DNA of 64,000 bases, from the NCBI RefSeq assembly GCF_963576545.1, contig NC_083646.1, positions 23,477,989 through 23,541,988 of the forward strand, in the 5' to 3' direction. The DNA is from Limanda limanda. Its lineage: Eukaryota; Chordata; Actinopteri; Pleuronectiformes; Pleuronectidae. The notes beneath the pieces are model-generated. The model made no database searches, had not been told where the DNA came from, and saw only the letters and a list, made by a program, of their open reading frames with translations. Shown one piece after another: positions 22,241-37,060 of the stretch (positions are counted from its first letter, which is position 1; every line of letters begins with the position of its first letter). Position numbers and translations under genes: made by a program.

Positions 22241-22440
22241 GCCGTTCACCCATTCACACACATATTCATACAGTGCATCTATGTGCAGCACAGGGACAAT
22301 TTGGGGTCTAGGATCATGCCCAAGGACATGTCGACATATGAAATGAGGGAGACTGGGATCGAGCCGCCGACCCTCTGGTTGGTGGACGACCCGCTCTAAC
22401 GCGTGAGCTCAAAGTTCCTTGTCTGGACCTGATAGAGACA
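22241..22440. repeat. old teleost LINE-tail-like repeat
   Basis: The run 'CATTCACACACATATTCATACAGTGCATCTATG ... CCCAAGGACATGTCGACAT' (two parts), followed by a GGGATCGAGCCGCCGACC motif and GGTGGACGACCCGCTCTA, is a dispersed block I recognise from many fish genomes as a LINE/SINE 3' part. It is degenerate here. Confidence 0.55.
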
Positions 22441-23641
22441 AGCAGTCCATCTTCTAATTGGCCAACTCCACTAGTTTCTGTGCTTCAAGAGGCTGTGATT
22501 ATCCCCCATCTCGCTGCTGAGACCTGCACTCACACTCATCGCATGCAAAAGGACTTAGGAACCATTAATAGCCTCACATTGTATTCATCATCATGGCCGT
22601 GTCAAAAAGGGGCTTAGTGTTTTCCACATGAGACCAGAGATAAAACAGGATCAATTATTTGAATCAAAGGTAGCTGCAATAAACAAGGCACTGTGGAAAT
22701 AAGCCATGACAGCAATTAAAGTGCAGCATTAAAGCTGCTAACCATATCTATACTGGTTATCCCTCTCAGGAGCAGGAGCCAATGAGCCAGAGCTGGCATT
22801 GGGTGAGAGGCAGGGTACACCGTGAACAGGTTGCCAGCAAATCAAAGAGTCAACACACACACACACACACACACTCTCATTCACACTTACTGTCAATTAG
22901 GTCAACAATTAACTGCAATCAATACAATATAATTGAAATGTATTTTCCATATTTATTTCATGAAAAAGTAAAACGCTGGCTCTCATATCCTGCGAAAAAT
23001 AATAATTCTAGGCTATTTATTAAGTCAACATAATAAATCTACCACTGTTAATCACCATAGACTTTGTACGTTAGAGTAAAGTGAGTGTTGTTTTCTATTA
23101 TTGACATAATACCTGGATAACATTCAAGAAATCCTGACTTGAACAATTAATAATAATAATGTGATGTTTTTATTGTGAAACTAGCAGCACATGCAGATTT
23201 CATATCCACCATCTATATTTTGTGTATTTATTACTGACGCTTGGTGGTTCTCTTATCGGCCCTCCTCTCTGGCAGTTTGAACATCTGAGGGACTTGTGTA
23301 CTTTATCTACATTAGGGCCACATCTTCCACAGTATGTGTGTGTTTTATGGCTCCTATCTCCTGTGGCTGTATTCTAATGTCTTTATTACAGCTTTTATTG
23401 GTCAACAGCGGAGGGAAGGAGAGTGAATGACAGTCGGAGAGAAGAAGAGAGGGGGAAAAGCAAAGAGAGGAGAGAAAGAGAGATTAAAGACTGCGGGCGT
23501 GTGTCACTGTACTGCCTTATTGTCTGTAATATGTCACTATTTAGACCCGTCTACTTTCATATGAGGTGAGCACCCCTCCACTTTGTCTTTACGTTGTGTA
23601 CACAGTGATACATATGTACACATGCTTTGTGTGTATGTATG

Positions 23642-23649
<8 letters not shown>
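22441..23649. other. no recognisable gene; short (CA)n at 22853-22875
   Basis: Intergenic. Apart from a short CA run and a purine-rich stretch at 23405-23490, nothing is recognised. Confidence 0.45.

Positions 23650-23723
<74 letters not shown>
23650..23723. repeat. (AC)n microsatellite
   Basis: About 37 uninterrupted AC units, preceded by a short TATA/GTAT run. The Cys-Val and His-Thr ORFs across it are artefacts. Confidence 0.95.
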
Positions 23724-23725
<2 letters not shown>

Positions 23726-24868
23726 AACAGCTGTAAATACATAAATGACATATCATCCTGTACAGTAGCTATAAGGCATATATATATATATATACAATAC
23801 TCCCTCTGCATTAAGCTTTGATTTGGTCTCCACCACCTTCGGGCTGTCAGCTACATTTTTCACTGTTGTCTTGTTGCAAACTGTGTCAAACGGTTGTCTG
23901 CTGCATGGCAGCAGGTAAGTTTTAGAGTTTATTTTTAATAATTTATTTGTGCCGTTTGAATTCAATTACTTCCTAAAACTTCTAAGGGGAAGTATGTTGA
24001 ACTACTTCTGGTTAAATACGGCTGACAACAAAATAAAGAAGCCATAATGTCAATAAATTTGGGGACAAGAACCACTGCAGCAAATTAGCCCAAACAAATA
24101 TTGGGTTTGTGCAAATTCAATCAAACAAAAGTGACATTGAGTCGGGCTTTAACACTACGAAAAGAGAGAACCTCCTGGCGAGTATTCCTGGAATTATGGG
24201 TGCAACAATCCCTACTGGCAGGCGATGTAACTGCAAAACAAAAAAGTTTACTAAGCAAATTATAGAAACAAATATTCTTATAGTACACAGTCAATTAATC
24301 ATGGCTCTTTATTAAAATGTAAAATCCACCCTTTTTAATCGTATTTAATTTTAAATCTTTTAATGTTGGGTATTTTTTGTGTCATCGATTGCCATGAAGG
24401 ATTGGTGACCGGCAATGGGGTGTAAGGTGTCTTCTGCACTTCACCATATCTTAGATGTCTTTAATAATGTCCCTAAGCAAAGCAGCAAAGGTAGAGAATA
24501 AGTCTACAACCAGGGGGCAAACCTCAGGCAACCCAGCAGTCCTGAGGAGGAGAGAACACAGCAGCCACTAGCTCGTGGTGCTAACATTGATACCACCCCT
24601 CATACAGATGGTTCAATGGGGCTAACGCCAGAAAAATCTCTGCAAGACTTTCTAGCCTTAAGGAAGAAGCTTTCCATCCAAAGAAGTTTTCATTACCAGC
24701 TAGGCAGTTTGAAAACAAAACTTTACCCAAACGTTTTAGTCAGGTGGTTTTCAGGGTGGACATTCACTGCTATTCACAGGAACCAGTGCAGAAAGGATGA
24801 AGGAGAGGAACTTTGTGCAAGGACATGAAGTCATTATATAGCCTTCCTCTCTGCACCCCCAACTGTAA

Positions 24869-24869
<1 letters not shown>
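23724..24869. other. no recognisable gene
   Basis: Intergenic. A short TA repeat lies at about 23779-23794. No exon is recognised. Confidence 0.45.
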
Positions 24870-24948
<79 letters not shown>

Positions 24949-24956
24949 GCGTGCGC
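24870..24956. repeat. (TG)n microsatellite with GCGTGTGCGTGCGC end
   Basis: About 36 TG units, then variant GTGC/GTGCGC units at the right end that may adopt Z-DNA. Confidence 0.95.
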
Positions 24957-27900
24957 CAGACAATAGCTTTGAAGCCTCATACAGTAAGTCTAATTGTTAA
25001 GAGCTGCAGGAAGAGTTTTGGCCTCATGATTTCAGATTACAGATGCTCGACCAACACGTTCAGTGCAAAGCCTCCCATTGAATACACACACAACCAACTC
25101 TGAGATGTGTAAAAATCAGAGTATGTTTTAAATGCCATCAAACCATTGATGATGAATAGTTTAGTAGTAAAAGTTTGGACATGATTTTTGCAATGTTAAG
25201 ATATTAATACTGTGTGGAAAATAACAGACTATCTTTACAAACAAACAATTTATGCAATATCTTTTTCCCTCTCATGTCTGTCTAATGTTTTGTGCTGCAG
25301 AGAATCAAATGCAGAGGCAGAGCCAAAGCATGACATCATCTGCAACGCATGTTAGAAATTTATGACGACAACGCCAGCATCCCCGCCCCCAACGTCAGTC
25401 ATAAATTAACATACACACAACACTGCAACACATGCTCAAACACTTCAAACTACTACTACTTCACAGTGAGTGTGACTCAGACATACAGAGGCATGCTGCT
25501 GCTAGTTTTATTGTTCAGTGCGTCCACTTGACTTTGGGTTCATGCCACTTGGTGGTATTCATCGACACGACTGTGAAAGATCATGAGTGGCCTCTCTTTC
25601 TCTCCATCTGTCTTTGTAACACAGGGTGGGCCACAACTAGAGCATCATCAGAGGAAGGAGAATAAAGGTCTTAATTCAGATGGTTTGCAGCAAACATCAC
25701 ATTCACACTGACAAGAGGGAACAGTTAGAGCAGTGGCTAGTTAGAATAAAGCAAAGATGTACAAACCAAATGCATAAATTCTATTATTTTAGTAGGAAAT
25801 AGTTCAAAAAAACAATTTAAGATTGCTTCGCCCATGCAGTATATGGCATTATAAATTATACTTATAATTCAATATTTACCCAGTAATTACATTGATACAT
25901 GTGATCTTGAATGAATGTGTGCTGGTTCTCATGCTGTGTGCTGTGGTGGAGACAGACGTCTGACAGATATTCAACTGACACTTGTGTATGGATTCTTTGG
26001 AGTCTGATTAATCCCTCAGCTCCGTTGTATTGACGTTCAAAGAGACTGATGTGGACATGATTAAAACATCTTCAACAGCTCATGAGGTCAAAACAGAGAA
26101 ATATGTCCAAAACAAACGTGTGTGCTTTTGATCCTACATTGGATGATTGGAATATTCCCCCCCTTACACTCACCAGGTATGTATTAATGTGTATTAATGG
26201 TGTCATACATGGTGTCATACATGGTGTCAAAAAAGTCCGGAAAAAAATCTGTCAACCCATGTTCATCTTATGCCTTTGTTGGATTTACAGCATGTTACAT
26301 AAGTAGATACATGCAGTTGCGTATTGATTTTTGTGTGTGCGCTTATCATTAATGAAAAGGTCAACAGTGTTAAATGTGATTTATGATCTCACCTGTGCCA
26401 CTAATGACTCTTACCCATCATGCCCCCATATTCTCACAGGAAACCATTATGGTAATAGTCACAGGAAGCAGCAGGTAGTGTGTGTTAGTTGGTGTGTGTG
26501 CTCTGCACGACTGTGTGTTCCCATTGCTGAGCGGGTCTGTTCTTGTCAGCTGGGATTATAGATGGAGCTCATTATTCACATGTACATGCAAAGGGCAAAG
26601 ATACAAATATCTTGGTTTGTGAATAATAGTGACTAATTAGTGTGTGTGTCTGTGTGAAGGTTGATAAGAGGCTCCTGGGTATATTTACTGACCAACATAA
26701 GATATATTGATTATCATTTGGTGATTCCTAGTCTGGACTCTTTTATCCTAAAAGTCCTTCAATTCATTCTTCCACAGCTGCTGATGAGAACAACTTCTGC
26801 TTTTGATGGTTTGATCAAGTGTTGGATTTTAAGTCCCTGGGCTGGGAAATTGATCTGGGAGGCCCAAGCCTCACCAATTTGCAGTTGGAGAAAAAGCAAC
26901 ATAATCAAACAAATCAAACACTACTATTTTGCGGGGGACAGCGATTGTTGCTCAGTCAATTGAATATATTAAATCAAGCAAAATGACATTGTTTCATGAA
27001 AATCCCACTTACATTCTGTCTACTTTTGAGAGTCTTTCCTGATGGTTATTTTTATTTAAAAAAAATTAATCAGCTAAAATAATTTAGCAGCTCTTTACCA
27101 TTCTTCTTATTGTGACAAGGAGGTCACGTGTTTTTCTGTGACAAACGTTGAAAGCCTGATGTGACAACCTTACCTTGTTTCATGTCAATTTGTTAGGAAA
27201 TGTGGTCAGAGCATCTTACATGTAAATGTATATGTTATTAAAGCATCAAAACGGTTTAAGGGGTTGACATTTACCTAATGTAACAAAAAATAAGGGGAAA
27301 GTAACAAGCTTTTTCAAATATTCTGGTTCTGTCACATGCAGCAAATATGCAAGCAACCATTTGGAAACGTTAATGGGACAAAAATTTAACAACAAAGTTA
27401 CGTGACTTTGGTGAATCATGATCGTGACAGTGACAGTGCATGATGATCGTGGTGGCAGTTGATCGTGGATTATAATTACAACTAGGTTGCTTAGATATAC
27501 ACTCCTTCTATCCTTACAATTGTCAATGCTGCCCCCTTCACATCTGTCAGACTTTAAACATTGATACATCTCTCTCTAAATTGGGATTTGTTAATATGGG
27601 CTTTACATATAAAATGTGATTGATTGACATGACCACAACTAGATGTTCAGTATACCTCACTTACGGACTTCATCAGTTAATGTCAGGGGAAAAGCATTAC
27701 GTAGACCTTTCCAGATAATTTAAAAGGTGTTGTGACTAATGGGTTTCTTATGAGGATTTTAATGATGGGTTATTTTTCCTCCAAGTTATTTAAATGCTTC
27801 CTTTTTAAATATGTAAATGTGAAGTAATTGAATATTTCTCCATAGTTTTCAAAGTGAAAGTTTCAGTTAAAGCAGTTTTTTTCTTGCTATGGGGATTCTT

Positions 27901-30900
27901 CTCATCTTCTGCCTCATTATGTAAAGCCTTACTCTTCTATCTTCTTTTCTTTTGTTGTTTTTAATTCTCATTGCATAGACGTGAAAGAAAAGATCCAGCT
28001 CAGTTAAGGTTGATTTAATACACTTAAATAAATAATCAACTGAGCGATCATAGCAAGAAAAAAACTATCCTGCTAATCGGCCTGTGTGTGTTTGGATGAA
28101 AATGTTTAGTTTAATTTCACTGAACTACAAATCAGCACAATAGCAAAGAGCAAACTCTTTTTTAATTTCCTATATATTCAACTTAGTTTCACTATACTGT
28201 CCCTGGGCAATACTCACTCCCCCTGCAGAGGATTGTATTTCTCTAAAAGCAGTAAATTCTACAGCGGTATTTAACTGCATATACAAGTGTGGTATTATAT
28301 AAATACCATATATGTGACCACAGTGAGTGTGATAGGGAAAAATAGCTCAAGATGGTAGTGTAGCGTAACTGAACGTGGAGAGGGAGACACATTAATGTAT
28401 CTGAGTGCCTGCACCCCCCTGCAGAGACCAGAAGTCTATTTTTGAATAATCCTGTGATGAACTGACTCAGGCAATTTGACTTCTGCGCTTGATTTGACAG
28501 CTGATGTAGATATTCTGTAATTTTCTGATCATGCCATATTATTTCATCTCTCAGTGATGTCTGAGAGATGGCTGGACTCCAAATGATTTCTCTGAGAATA
28601 AAACCACACTCAGACAATTAGTTGGTAATGGTGAATCATGATATTGTCAAAGGAAATGGCAGAATAGCTGAATAACAAATATTTGCAATTTCCTGCTCAA
28701 CAGTAAGTGGATTTATTAAACACAGACATTCAAAATGGAAAACCATTTAAAAAGCTGCAACTAATGTCTTTGTCTCGGTTGCCTCTTTATAACAAAACCA
28801 ATATTGTTAGTGCATGCTTTGCTGAAGATGTACATATAAGGCCCTTTTCCATTGGTCATTAAACCCACTAACATCTGGCTTCTGTCTGCAGTGAGAATGA
28901 ATGAGAATGATACAATCCACATTGACTCCCTGGTCGAGTGACTTGGTGAACATGCTAATATTGCAAAACAGTGTTTGTGTGAGCATCTCAGTTTTTGTGC
29001 ATTTGTATCATTGAACATGAGACATCGAAAAAAAAAAGAAGCAATCTTGCCTTCTGCCAATGGGAAAATAAATAAGGAGTCAGTCACCTTTTACCTGCGT
29101 TTAAAAACACCTGCATATACCTGCTAATTTATATGAAAAAAAGTTATAAGAGTCAACTGTATGACAGGTGGGAGGTTTTCTAAAACTTATTTTGTTTTAA
29201 ATAATTTTGTTAAATGGACTTTGATGTTGATGGCATGATTTCAGGGAACTCAGTTTCAGGTGAGGTCATTACATCAAACCAGTTTTTACAGAAAGTTCTT
29301 GTTTCAGCCTCACTGTGTGTGGGAGACTACATGTCTTGTTGCAATGTGGACAAACTGAATGTCCTGACAAAAGGCGATTCCTTATTTTAGTTCTAAACAC
29401 CATCAAATGTACCGTTCCTGTTTCCTGTAGCGCTGTATTTGCCACAAAATGAATCCACAAAATGAATCCTAAAGAAAGCAATTTCCTGATTTGACGTCTT
29501 CGAGCACCATGACTATGAGATTTGTGGGTTAGAGCTAATTTCTCAATTTCCCAATCTCAAAAGTTGTTGAGACAAGCCTTTGGAAGATGGAGCAAAAAGT
29601 TAACTTTGGAACCTGGTTGTTAACCTCCCAATGGTAGATATTTTTGCACTTTCATTTATGTCCATGTTTTGTTTTGTCTGTATAGTGTTCTTGCCTTATT
29701 GATTTGCTGCACAATATACACTATATGCCTGCAGGCTACTTAGAAACTCTACTTAAGTACTTTATTATTTTTTTCCAAACTTAGCCAATCTTGTTATATT
29801 CAGTATCTTATAACAGTGACTGTACTGAGGCTGCTCTCCTCCTCGGGTTCTCAGCCAGCCTCTGCCGTCCACTGTTTGTCTCTTCTAAACAATTCGGCTA
29901 ATTGGTCAGGAGTTATGAATGAAACAACAGTTTGACCTAAAATAACAGACGGGCAATTATTGATCCTCAAGGGTAATTCACAGACTATTCTACGGTCACA
30001 AAACTGAAAGACTGATGAGGTCGACAGTGTGTGTGTCTTTGTACCACTGTTGGTGTGTCAGAGTGTTTCTTGTTCTTAATGAAAGAAAAGGGACTGCAGA
30101 CTGGATTAGATTCATTTGAACCTCTCTTCCTCTTACTCTGGCTTTATTTCGAACCTACCCTGTCGTCCATTCTCACCAATCACAACCCGAGGCTGGGTGC
30201 TTCAAATCCTCTGGATTACGACTCCACTAATTAAAAACCTTGAGCAACAAACGTCAATTAGGTGTGATTGAGATAGCCTTTAGTTGACAGTGAGAGTAAG
30301 GGTTAAATGAAGTTTAACAGCTGAATTTTCTATGCCCAACATGTCTTTAGATCAAAGCCACTCAGTCGTGACAAAAATATGTAAATCTCTTTTGTTCCAG
30401 TGACCAAAAGCCAGGCGCTGTCAATTTGAGACCAGAACAGATAATATTTCTCTGTTCTTCCTTTTAAATCTTTTTTCTTCTAATGAACATGTTGTTTCAG
30501 GCACATAAAAAGTCCACCACTCACTAAATCAATCCAACAAAGAATCTGTTGTCCTCCGACTAAACATTTCCACTTCTGCAGTCTTAAGTGACTTTTAATT
30601 AATCATTATGAAATACACTGAATTATCTTTGATTGCAATTGATTAAAATAGAGAAAGAAAAGGCTGGTTATTTTTTAACAATGTTATTTCTCGTCATTTT
30701 AATTTAGTTTTTTAGACTGTGATGTCTCAAAAGCATAAAGTTGATGTGCAGTCACTATAGTCTTGGGCAGCAGCTACTGATTCTCTCATTAGAATATTTT
30801 CTCCAAAAAACATATAGCGTCACTTTATACTGAAAATCATCACCAGCAAATCATCACCAGCAAACGTCCTAAAGCTGATGTCTTCAGATGCTTATGTTGT

Positions 30901-33504
30901 CAAATCAGTATTTCAGCAGATCTCAAAAAAAATGATTTAAGATTAAGAAGTTTCATTAACAGAGAGGATCACTCAGGACAGACTTGTTTTCTTTTCAGAT
31001 TTTATCAGTTTAAAATTGCTTTAGTTTGACAAGAAAAAACTTCCAACTGTCACTGCTGAAGCCATTTTAATACAGATTCAGAACAAAGACATTCCACAAG
31101 CTGCTCTCAGGGACTGTATTTAAATGATTCTATATTCTCCTTCAGGGTGTAGAGCTCATTGTGGATTTACCATGTAAGACACTGCATTCATGGTGATTCT
31201 GAACAGGAGAAGGACTGTGACCAGCTAAGACCAAGCATGGATACCTAAAGACTCTCAGACTAACTATATGTTCAGTCTGAATGTTTGGGGTATATTCACA
31301 TTTCAGGCATATATTTATTCATTTTTTAACACATTACTATTATACATTTTACTTGTTGAGTATAAAATTATAACGTTCCATGCAAAGACAACTCAGTGGA
31401 TGAACCAACATGCAGGTGAAATAACAGGGAGACAAACCCCAAACAATAAATAAATCAGCATGTAGGTTAAAAGTTTAAAGTAAAATACATAATATTCTTT
31501 AGTAGATCTACACTTGAGGCTGTGTTCACAAAGTCACATAGACAAACAGGAAGTGAACCACCGGTGGTATAAATACAAGTTTGTCCGATTGGATAATTGA
31601 AAACAGGGGAACAGACAAGCTGCTGAACAATAGCAGGAAGCAGAACTAACTGAAATACATGAGGAGAAGACTTGACAAAATAAAATAGGGGGGCCAATAG
31701 CAGAAAGTCACAAAAGGACCACAGGATCATTACAATAATTTAAATGTAGTAAGGAAAAGGACATTGTTGCTATTTTATAAAAACTGTTTATTCATTGGAT
31801 TCACAGAAATGTGCTTCATCGTGATATGTGGCTGGATATGAAATTGTCCTTATTGGGATATTAAAAAACCTCATACACATGAAGTTTAAATCATGTCATT
31901 ATTTCATTAAACTTCAACTCTTCAAAGTTCAGAGACTTCAGCGTCTTCATTAAATGACTTGAGTGAACTGACAGAAGTTCCTCGATTCAACTCATCATTT
32001 CAAGCCAAAAGACGTGAAGTTTAAACGACTCATGTTTCTAAGTTCCGAAAGAATGTCTAAAATGTCTCAAACGTTAAATTAACCTGCATAATTAGGTTAA
32101 GTTAATGAAGAAAGATGAGTTGATTCATTACAGCAGAGGGAACATTGACGATTGAATGAATAAGACAATAATTAAAAAGTTGAAAATAGTAAAACATTTA
32201 AAACCTGCCTTCCTCAAAAAGGATGTGTCTTGTTATTTTCTCATTAAAATAAATATAATGTGCAGGTATAGGTTTTTTTTTAACCTAGCTGTAACTTCAG
32301 ATACAAACATGAAAGAAAGTGAATATATGTAGTTAATGTTAACGTTTAATAATAAGAGATACTGCTTCTCTTTATTGAAACGTGCTAACACCCATTTGTA
32401 TGTATAAATATAATCTTATTGTGACATCACAGATGCCGACAGCAAAATTGGAGGCTAAATGCTGAAAGAAAAAACATGACCCCATGAAATATCAGGCAGA
32501 TCATGTGAGAGTGGGATCATTGAGAGGAATATTCGTGCTGTTGCTTATCCAGCTGCTCTCTATCAAATTACATAGAGAACAAAGTAACAATAGGTTGTTG
32601 ATCCAGTGATTCACACGCGACGGCTGTCTGCATTATGACGACCGATCACCAAACCCACACTAATGACAGCACTGTTTGATTTCTGTCTGTGTGGGTATAA
32701 AATAAATAAGTGTCCACAGGATGTACGTGCATGAGGATATCTCAGGCTCATGGTTATGCAAAGGTCATGTGTGTGTGTGTGACTGTGCACTTCTCTAAAT
32801 GTAAGGCACCTCAAGCACAGTTAATATGAGTGTGCTGCATAATCTGTGTATGTGTGTTTGATGCATGTGTGTGAAGCTGAGATCATTATGGTGCAGCTCT
32901 GTGAGGTGAACATATGCAGTGGAACAGCCAACATGTTGCTCATTCCAATAGTAAGTCATCTACCCCTGTGTGTGCATGTGTGACTGAACCACACAGTAAA
33001 AAGTATTTGTAGTAGTCACTTCTATGTTTCCCTATGTCATTAAACAAGGTGCATTCAATGAAAAGCATTAACATGGTATTACACATGAATCCTGATAGGA
33101 ACATATGTCTGAATATTAAAAAGAAGAAACAAAGAGAGGGCTAAATGTTAATCTTATTTCTGTTAAAGTTAACATAAAATGTTTTCTTTCATTTGATAGT
33201 CTGCAGACTGTGGGTGTTAAAAACATCTGTACTAGTTTCACTGCCTTACAGGCAGACAGCAGAGATATGCAGGCTGTGGAAAGCAGAATAATTCCAACCT
33301 CATTATGGAAATTCAATCACTACATGATGAATTTCTAGCAACTGCAGAATCATTTTGTATTTGTCCTGTGTGGCCCATATAAAATTGATGCTCATTCAGT
33401 ACATGACACCCATGCTCAGCTATGTCGTGCTACTGTTTCACTGCCTTCTCCCTCAGTCAGCCTAGCCACCTCTTGTAAAGTGATTTACAGTTCCAGTTTA
33501 TTAG
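24957..33504. other. long stretch with no recognisable gene
   Basis: About 8.5 kb of AT-rich intergenic sequence. Only minor tandem duplications are visible: a 12-bp unit around 26200-26228, a 15-bp unit at about 30837-30866 and a 14-bp unit near 29443-29470. No ORF shows protein-family features. Exons of an unrecognised gene cannot be excluded. Confidence 0.4.
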
Positions 33505-33625
33505 CTGGGTGGCATGGTGGTTAGTGCTGTCGCAAGTAGGGGCTTGGTTAAAATTCTTTCAGTAGAGTTCTTCCTGTGTGGAGTTGGTCTGCATGGATTT
33601 TATCTGGCTTCCTCTCACAGGCCAA
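33505..33625 (+). repeat. old teleost dispersed repeat, second copy (opposite orientation)
   Basis: Starts GGTGGCATGGTGGTTAG and continues with TTCCTGTGTGGAGTTGGTCT and GGCTTCCTCTCACAGG. It corresponds, in reverse complement, to the repeat at 3395-3595. The middle part is degraded. Confidence 0.6.
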
Positions 33626-34581
33626 ATTCAACGATGCCAATTATATATTAGTTTTATGTGACACGGAATCCAATGTGCACTTTAATTTATTTTTATTTTA
33701 TAGTTAAAATTTAACAAAATCTTCGGGGGGAATCATTCTTTATAAGGGTGTGTCCACCAATTATTCTGTTCCCTTTCTATTGTTGTACCACATTAACATG
33801 ACAGTTCAGTTATTCAAGTTATTCAAGATTAGCTTCTCTGCTATTGTGTTTTTGAGTTTACCCGTGAGTTGAATGCTATAGTATCATACTTTATTGTAGC
33901 TCACATATGTATAGAAATTGAATGCAGGATTTGTATAGGGATCTCCTCAATGACATTCATGGTCAGAACTTTCCAGCAAATAAATCACAATACAAACATT
34001 GTCCGACTCCAACGGTTAATTGGATAACAGGATTATTTGGAGAATCTAGATTGACCGTAGGTAATGACTTGGCTCCATATGTTGAACCTGCGATATGCTG
34101 ACGACCTGTCCAGGATGTACCTCACCTCTCGCCCAACCTCTTTGAGAATAAGTGAGGATGGATGTAGATTATTAGATCCATCTACTGTAGGTACATCTAA
34201 AAAACTGACAGCTGGATGTATATGAGTTGAGGGTTTCTCATAAACTGAAATTGAAAAGACTCACAAAAGCCAAACTCACACTCTCGTTGAAAGTAAATGA
34301 TGCAAAGCACTGATGCAAATGTCCCTAGTGATTGTCTTGTGGAAACCTTGTTCCACTACACGACTCGAGTCCCCTGACATGACATCAGCCTATGAGTCTA
34401 ACAAAGTGCAGCTATAACCTTGGAGCAATGCCTCACATGGTGATGTGTCTCACTCTCCCTCCCTTCGGCCGGTCTTTAAGGTGGCAACCTTTTATTTCCC
34501 CAATTCAGTCCATCTTATGAACGGTTTATGTTTTTTATCACCTCTTTATTGGTGCCTTACTGCCGGGAGGATTGCACATAC
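33626..34581. other. no recognisable gene
   Basis: Intergenic. No supported feature. Confidence 0.45.
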
Positions 34582-34683
<102 letters not shown>

Positions 34684-34889
34684 CACATAGAGTTCCAGGA
34701 CTATATCTAAGACAGTGACACCTCACACACCCTGCGGGAGGTGAGCAATATAGCTAGTCCCTGCTGGTTAATCACAGGATGGAGTGAATTCTGCTGAATC
34801 CCTATCTCCAACCTCTTTCAGTGGTTGTTGGGATTTGTATTGATTTCACACCCATGGAGAGCAATAAAGACAGATAGAGAGCTGTGAAT

Positions 34890-34892
<3 letters not shown>

Positions 34893-34979
<87 letters not shown>

Positions 34980-35000
34980 CTGTGCGTGCGCGCGTGCGTG

Positions 35001-35033
<33 letters not shown>
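34893..35033. repeat. (TG)n microsatellite with interruptions
   Basis: A TG tract interrupted by TTTG near 34924 and by a GCGTGCGCGCGTGCGTGC block at about 34984-35001. Confidence 0.95.
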
Positions 35034-35036
<3 letters not shown>

Positions 35037-35848
35037 TCAGTCCTGGCTGTTATTTCATTATCCATGTGATGATGGATCACATACTGACCATCTTACAGAA
35101 ATCTACTTTATAGTGTATTGCTACCAGGCTCCCTGTAGTAATCATTTCATCATAGAAAAATTTACTTCAGTTTAGTAAATTTATTTGCACGATTCCTGAA
35201 AAAAAAATCTATCATACTTAACACGAATAAAAAAAGAAAGATTGTGTTGATGAGATTAGAAAGACCCAAAAGGTTTTAATGATACTTTACCCTCCCCCAA
35301 AAAAGGAAATTAAAACACATAGTTAGTTACAGTTGACTTAATTTTCTTTTACGTTGAAATTTACATGTATACGCAAGTTTTTTAAACAAGAGTAAACCTT
35401 TCAGAAAAGGTGATTGGTTTCTTTCTAATTGCCTGGAGAGGAGTTTGCCTCTCTGCCTATTGCAGCCAGAGTTATTCAAACTCTGTGTCTATTCCACAGT
35501 TATTTGACCAGGAAATGAATGATGATTGTATCCATTGTCATTGCAGACAAAAGCCAGATGTCAGTGGATGTTAATTGTTTTTTTGAACAGTTTAAAAGTT
35601 AAATTTATCAACATATGCAGACTGGTGAGTGATGCTTTTCTGCACATTCCCTGCCAGCATCAGTGCCGTGCTGACAACCCAAACCAGTATGTGCAGTATG
35701 TTTCCGCTGAACCTGCCAGTACATTTTATTTGCATTTTAAGCGAAAACTCTCGACATCATACATGATTTTTCTCATCTATTCTGTTACCTCCACGATTGA
35801 GTCTTGCTACCTGTCTTGTTTGCCAAAATGTATAACTGAGAAGTTGCA

Positions 35849-35890
<42 letters not shown>

Positions 35891-36669
35891 TGGGTGTTTA
35901 TGTGTGTGTGTTTGTGTGCAGCCTCACACATCTTCATTCAACCAGCTGGTGACAGACTGCCTCTGGCTGGCAATAAAACTGTCTACACTAACTGTCAAAA
36001 AGAGAGGAAAGGAAACCCTGTAAATACAACAGGCTGCTGAGTATAGAAACTCACATAAAAAGTTCAAATCAGAACATGAAGGCTGACACTGATTTTGTCT
36101 CAACACAGGCATTGATAATTATTACATTACTGAGATCTGTTTGAGAGAAACTGCCTTACTGTTAACGATAAGCTGGATTGACTGCACCCAGATGAGACAC
36201 CAGAGATGGGATGTGAACCCAGAGCTGTGAAATGGATGCTTTTAACTTTGTTGTCCCTGAATCAGGCAACTTCACGTCAAGATCACTGTTTCTCATTAAC
36301 TCTACTCTCCATTAATGCAAATTTGATTCATGGAGCAACACTTTTCCAGACACATAATAAGGAATGCAGAATTACAATGTACAATTTCTAAGCCTGAATA
36401 TTGGGGTTAAACTTCCATGGATCATAGAGTCTCAGATCTAACGTTTTTTTTAAGATCCATGAATTATTCCTGAGGAAAATAGTGAAAATGTAGAAAAATT
36501 TAAAAAATTAAAAGGTTAACAATTTTAAGGGAATTGATCCTTTAAATACTTTTTGTATACAATCATAAAAACTTACTAACAAACCAACACTTGAATGGCA
36601 TTCAGTCTTGTGACACAGTATTATCAAGGTCCAAGCTAAATACAAGAAGACTGCTTATTATTCAATATG
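35034..36669. other. no recognisable gene; (TG)n at 35852-35888
   Basis: Intergenic. The 165-residue ORF across 35526-36023 depends on the TG tract and has no protein-family features. Confidence 0.45.
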
Positions 36670-37060
36670 TCTACTATGTCAGATACTCCATCATCATACT
36701 CACCATTATTGACAATAATTCCTCAACTCATGTACCTTACATTATGCTACAAACTGTTTATTCTAACCAATATACTAAATACTCTTATTTGTCTGTTCTC
36801 TATTACACTAACATTGATGAGTTCAGCTACACAAGGCATCTATTGCACTTCTGTCCATCCAGAGAGAGGGATCCATCACACGTGTCTCTCTCTGAGGTTT
36901 CTACGTTCTTTTTCAACTGTTAGTTTTTTTGTTCGTTTTTAATTACTCCTGTTGAGGGTTAAGAACAGAGGATGACACACCTTGTTAAGCCCTATGAGAC
37001 AAATTGTGTTCTGTGAATATGGGCAATACAAACAAAATTTGATTGAGTGATTAATTGAAC
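36670..37060 (+). repeat. degenerate RTE-like LINE 3' end
   Basis: The order of motifs (CAGAGAGAGGGATCC, CTCTGAGGTTTCTACGTTC, TTGAGGGTTAAGAACAGAGG, TTGTTAAGCCCTATGAGAC, then AATACAAACAAAATTTGATTG) matches the 3' untranslated end of a common fish LINE family as I remember it. No coding part remains. Confidence 0.5.
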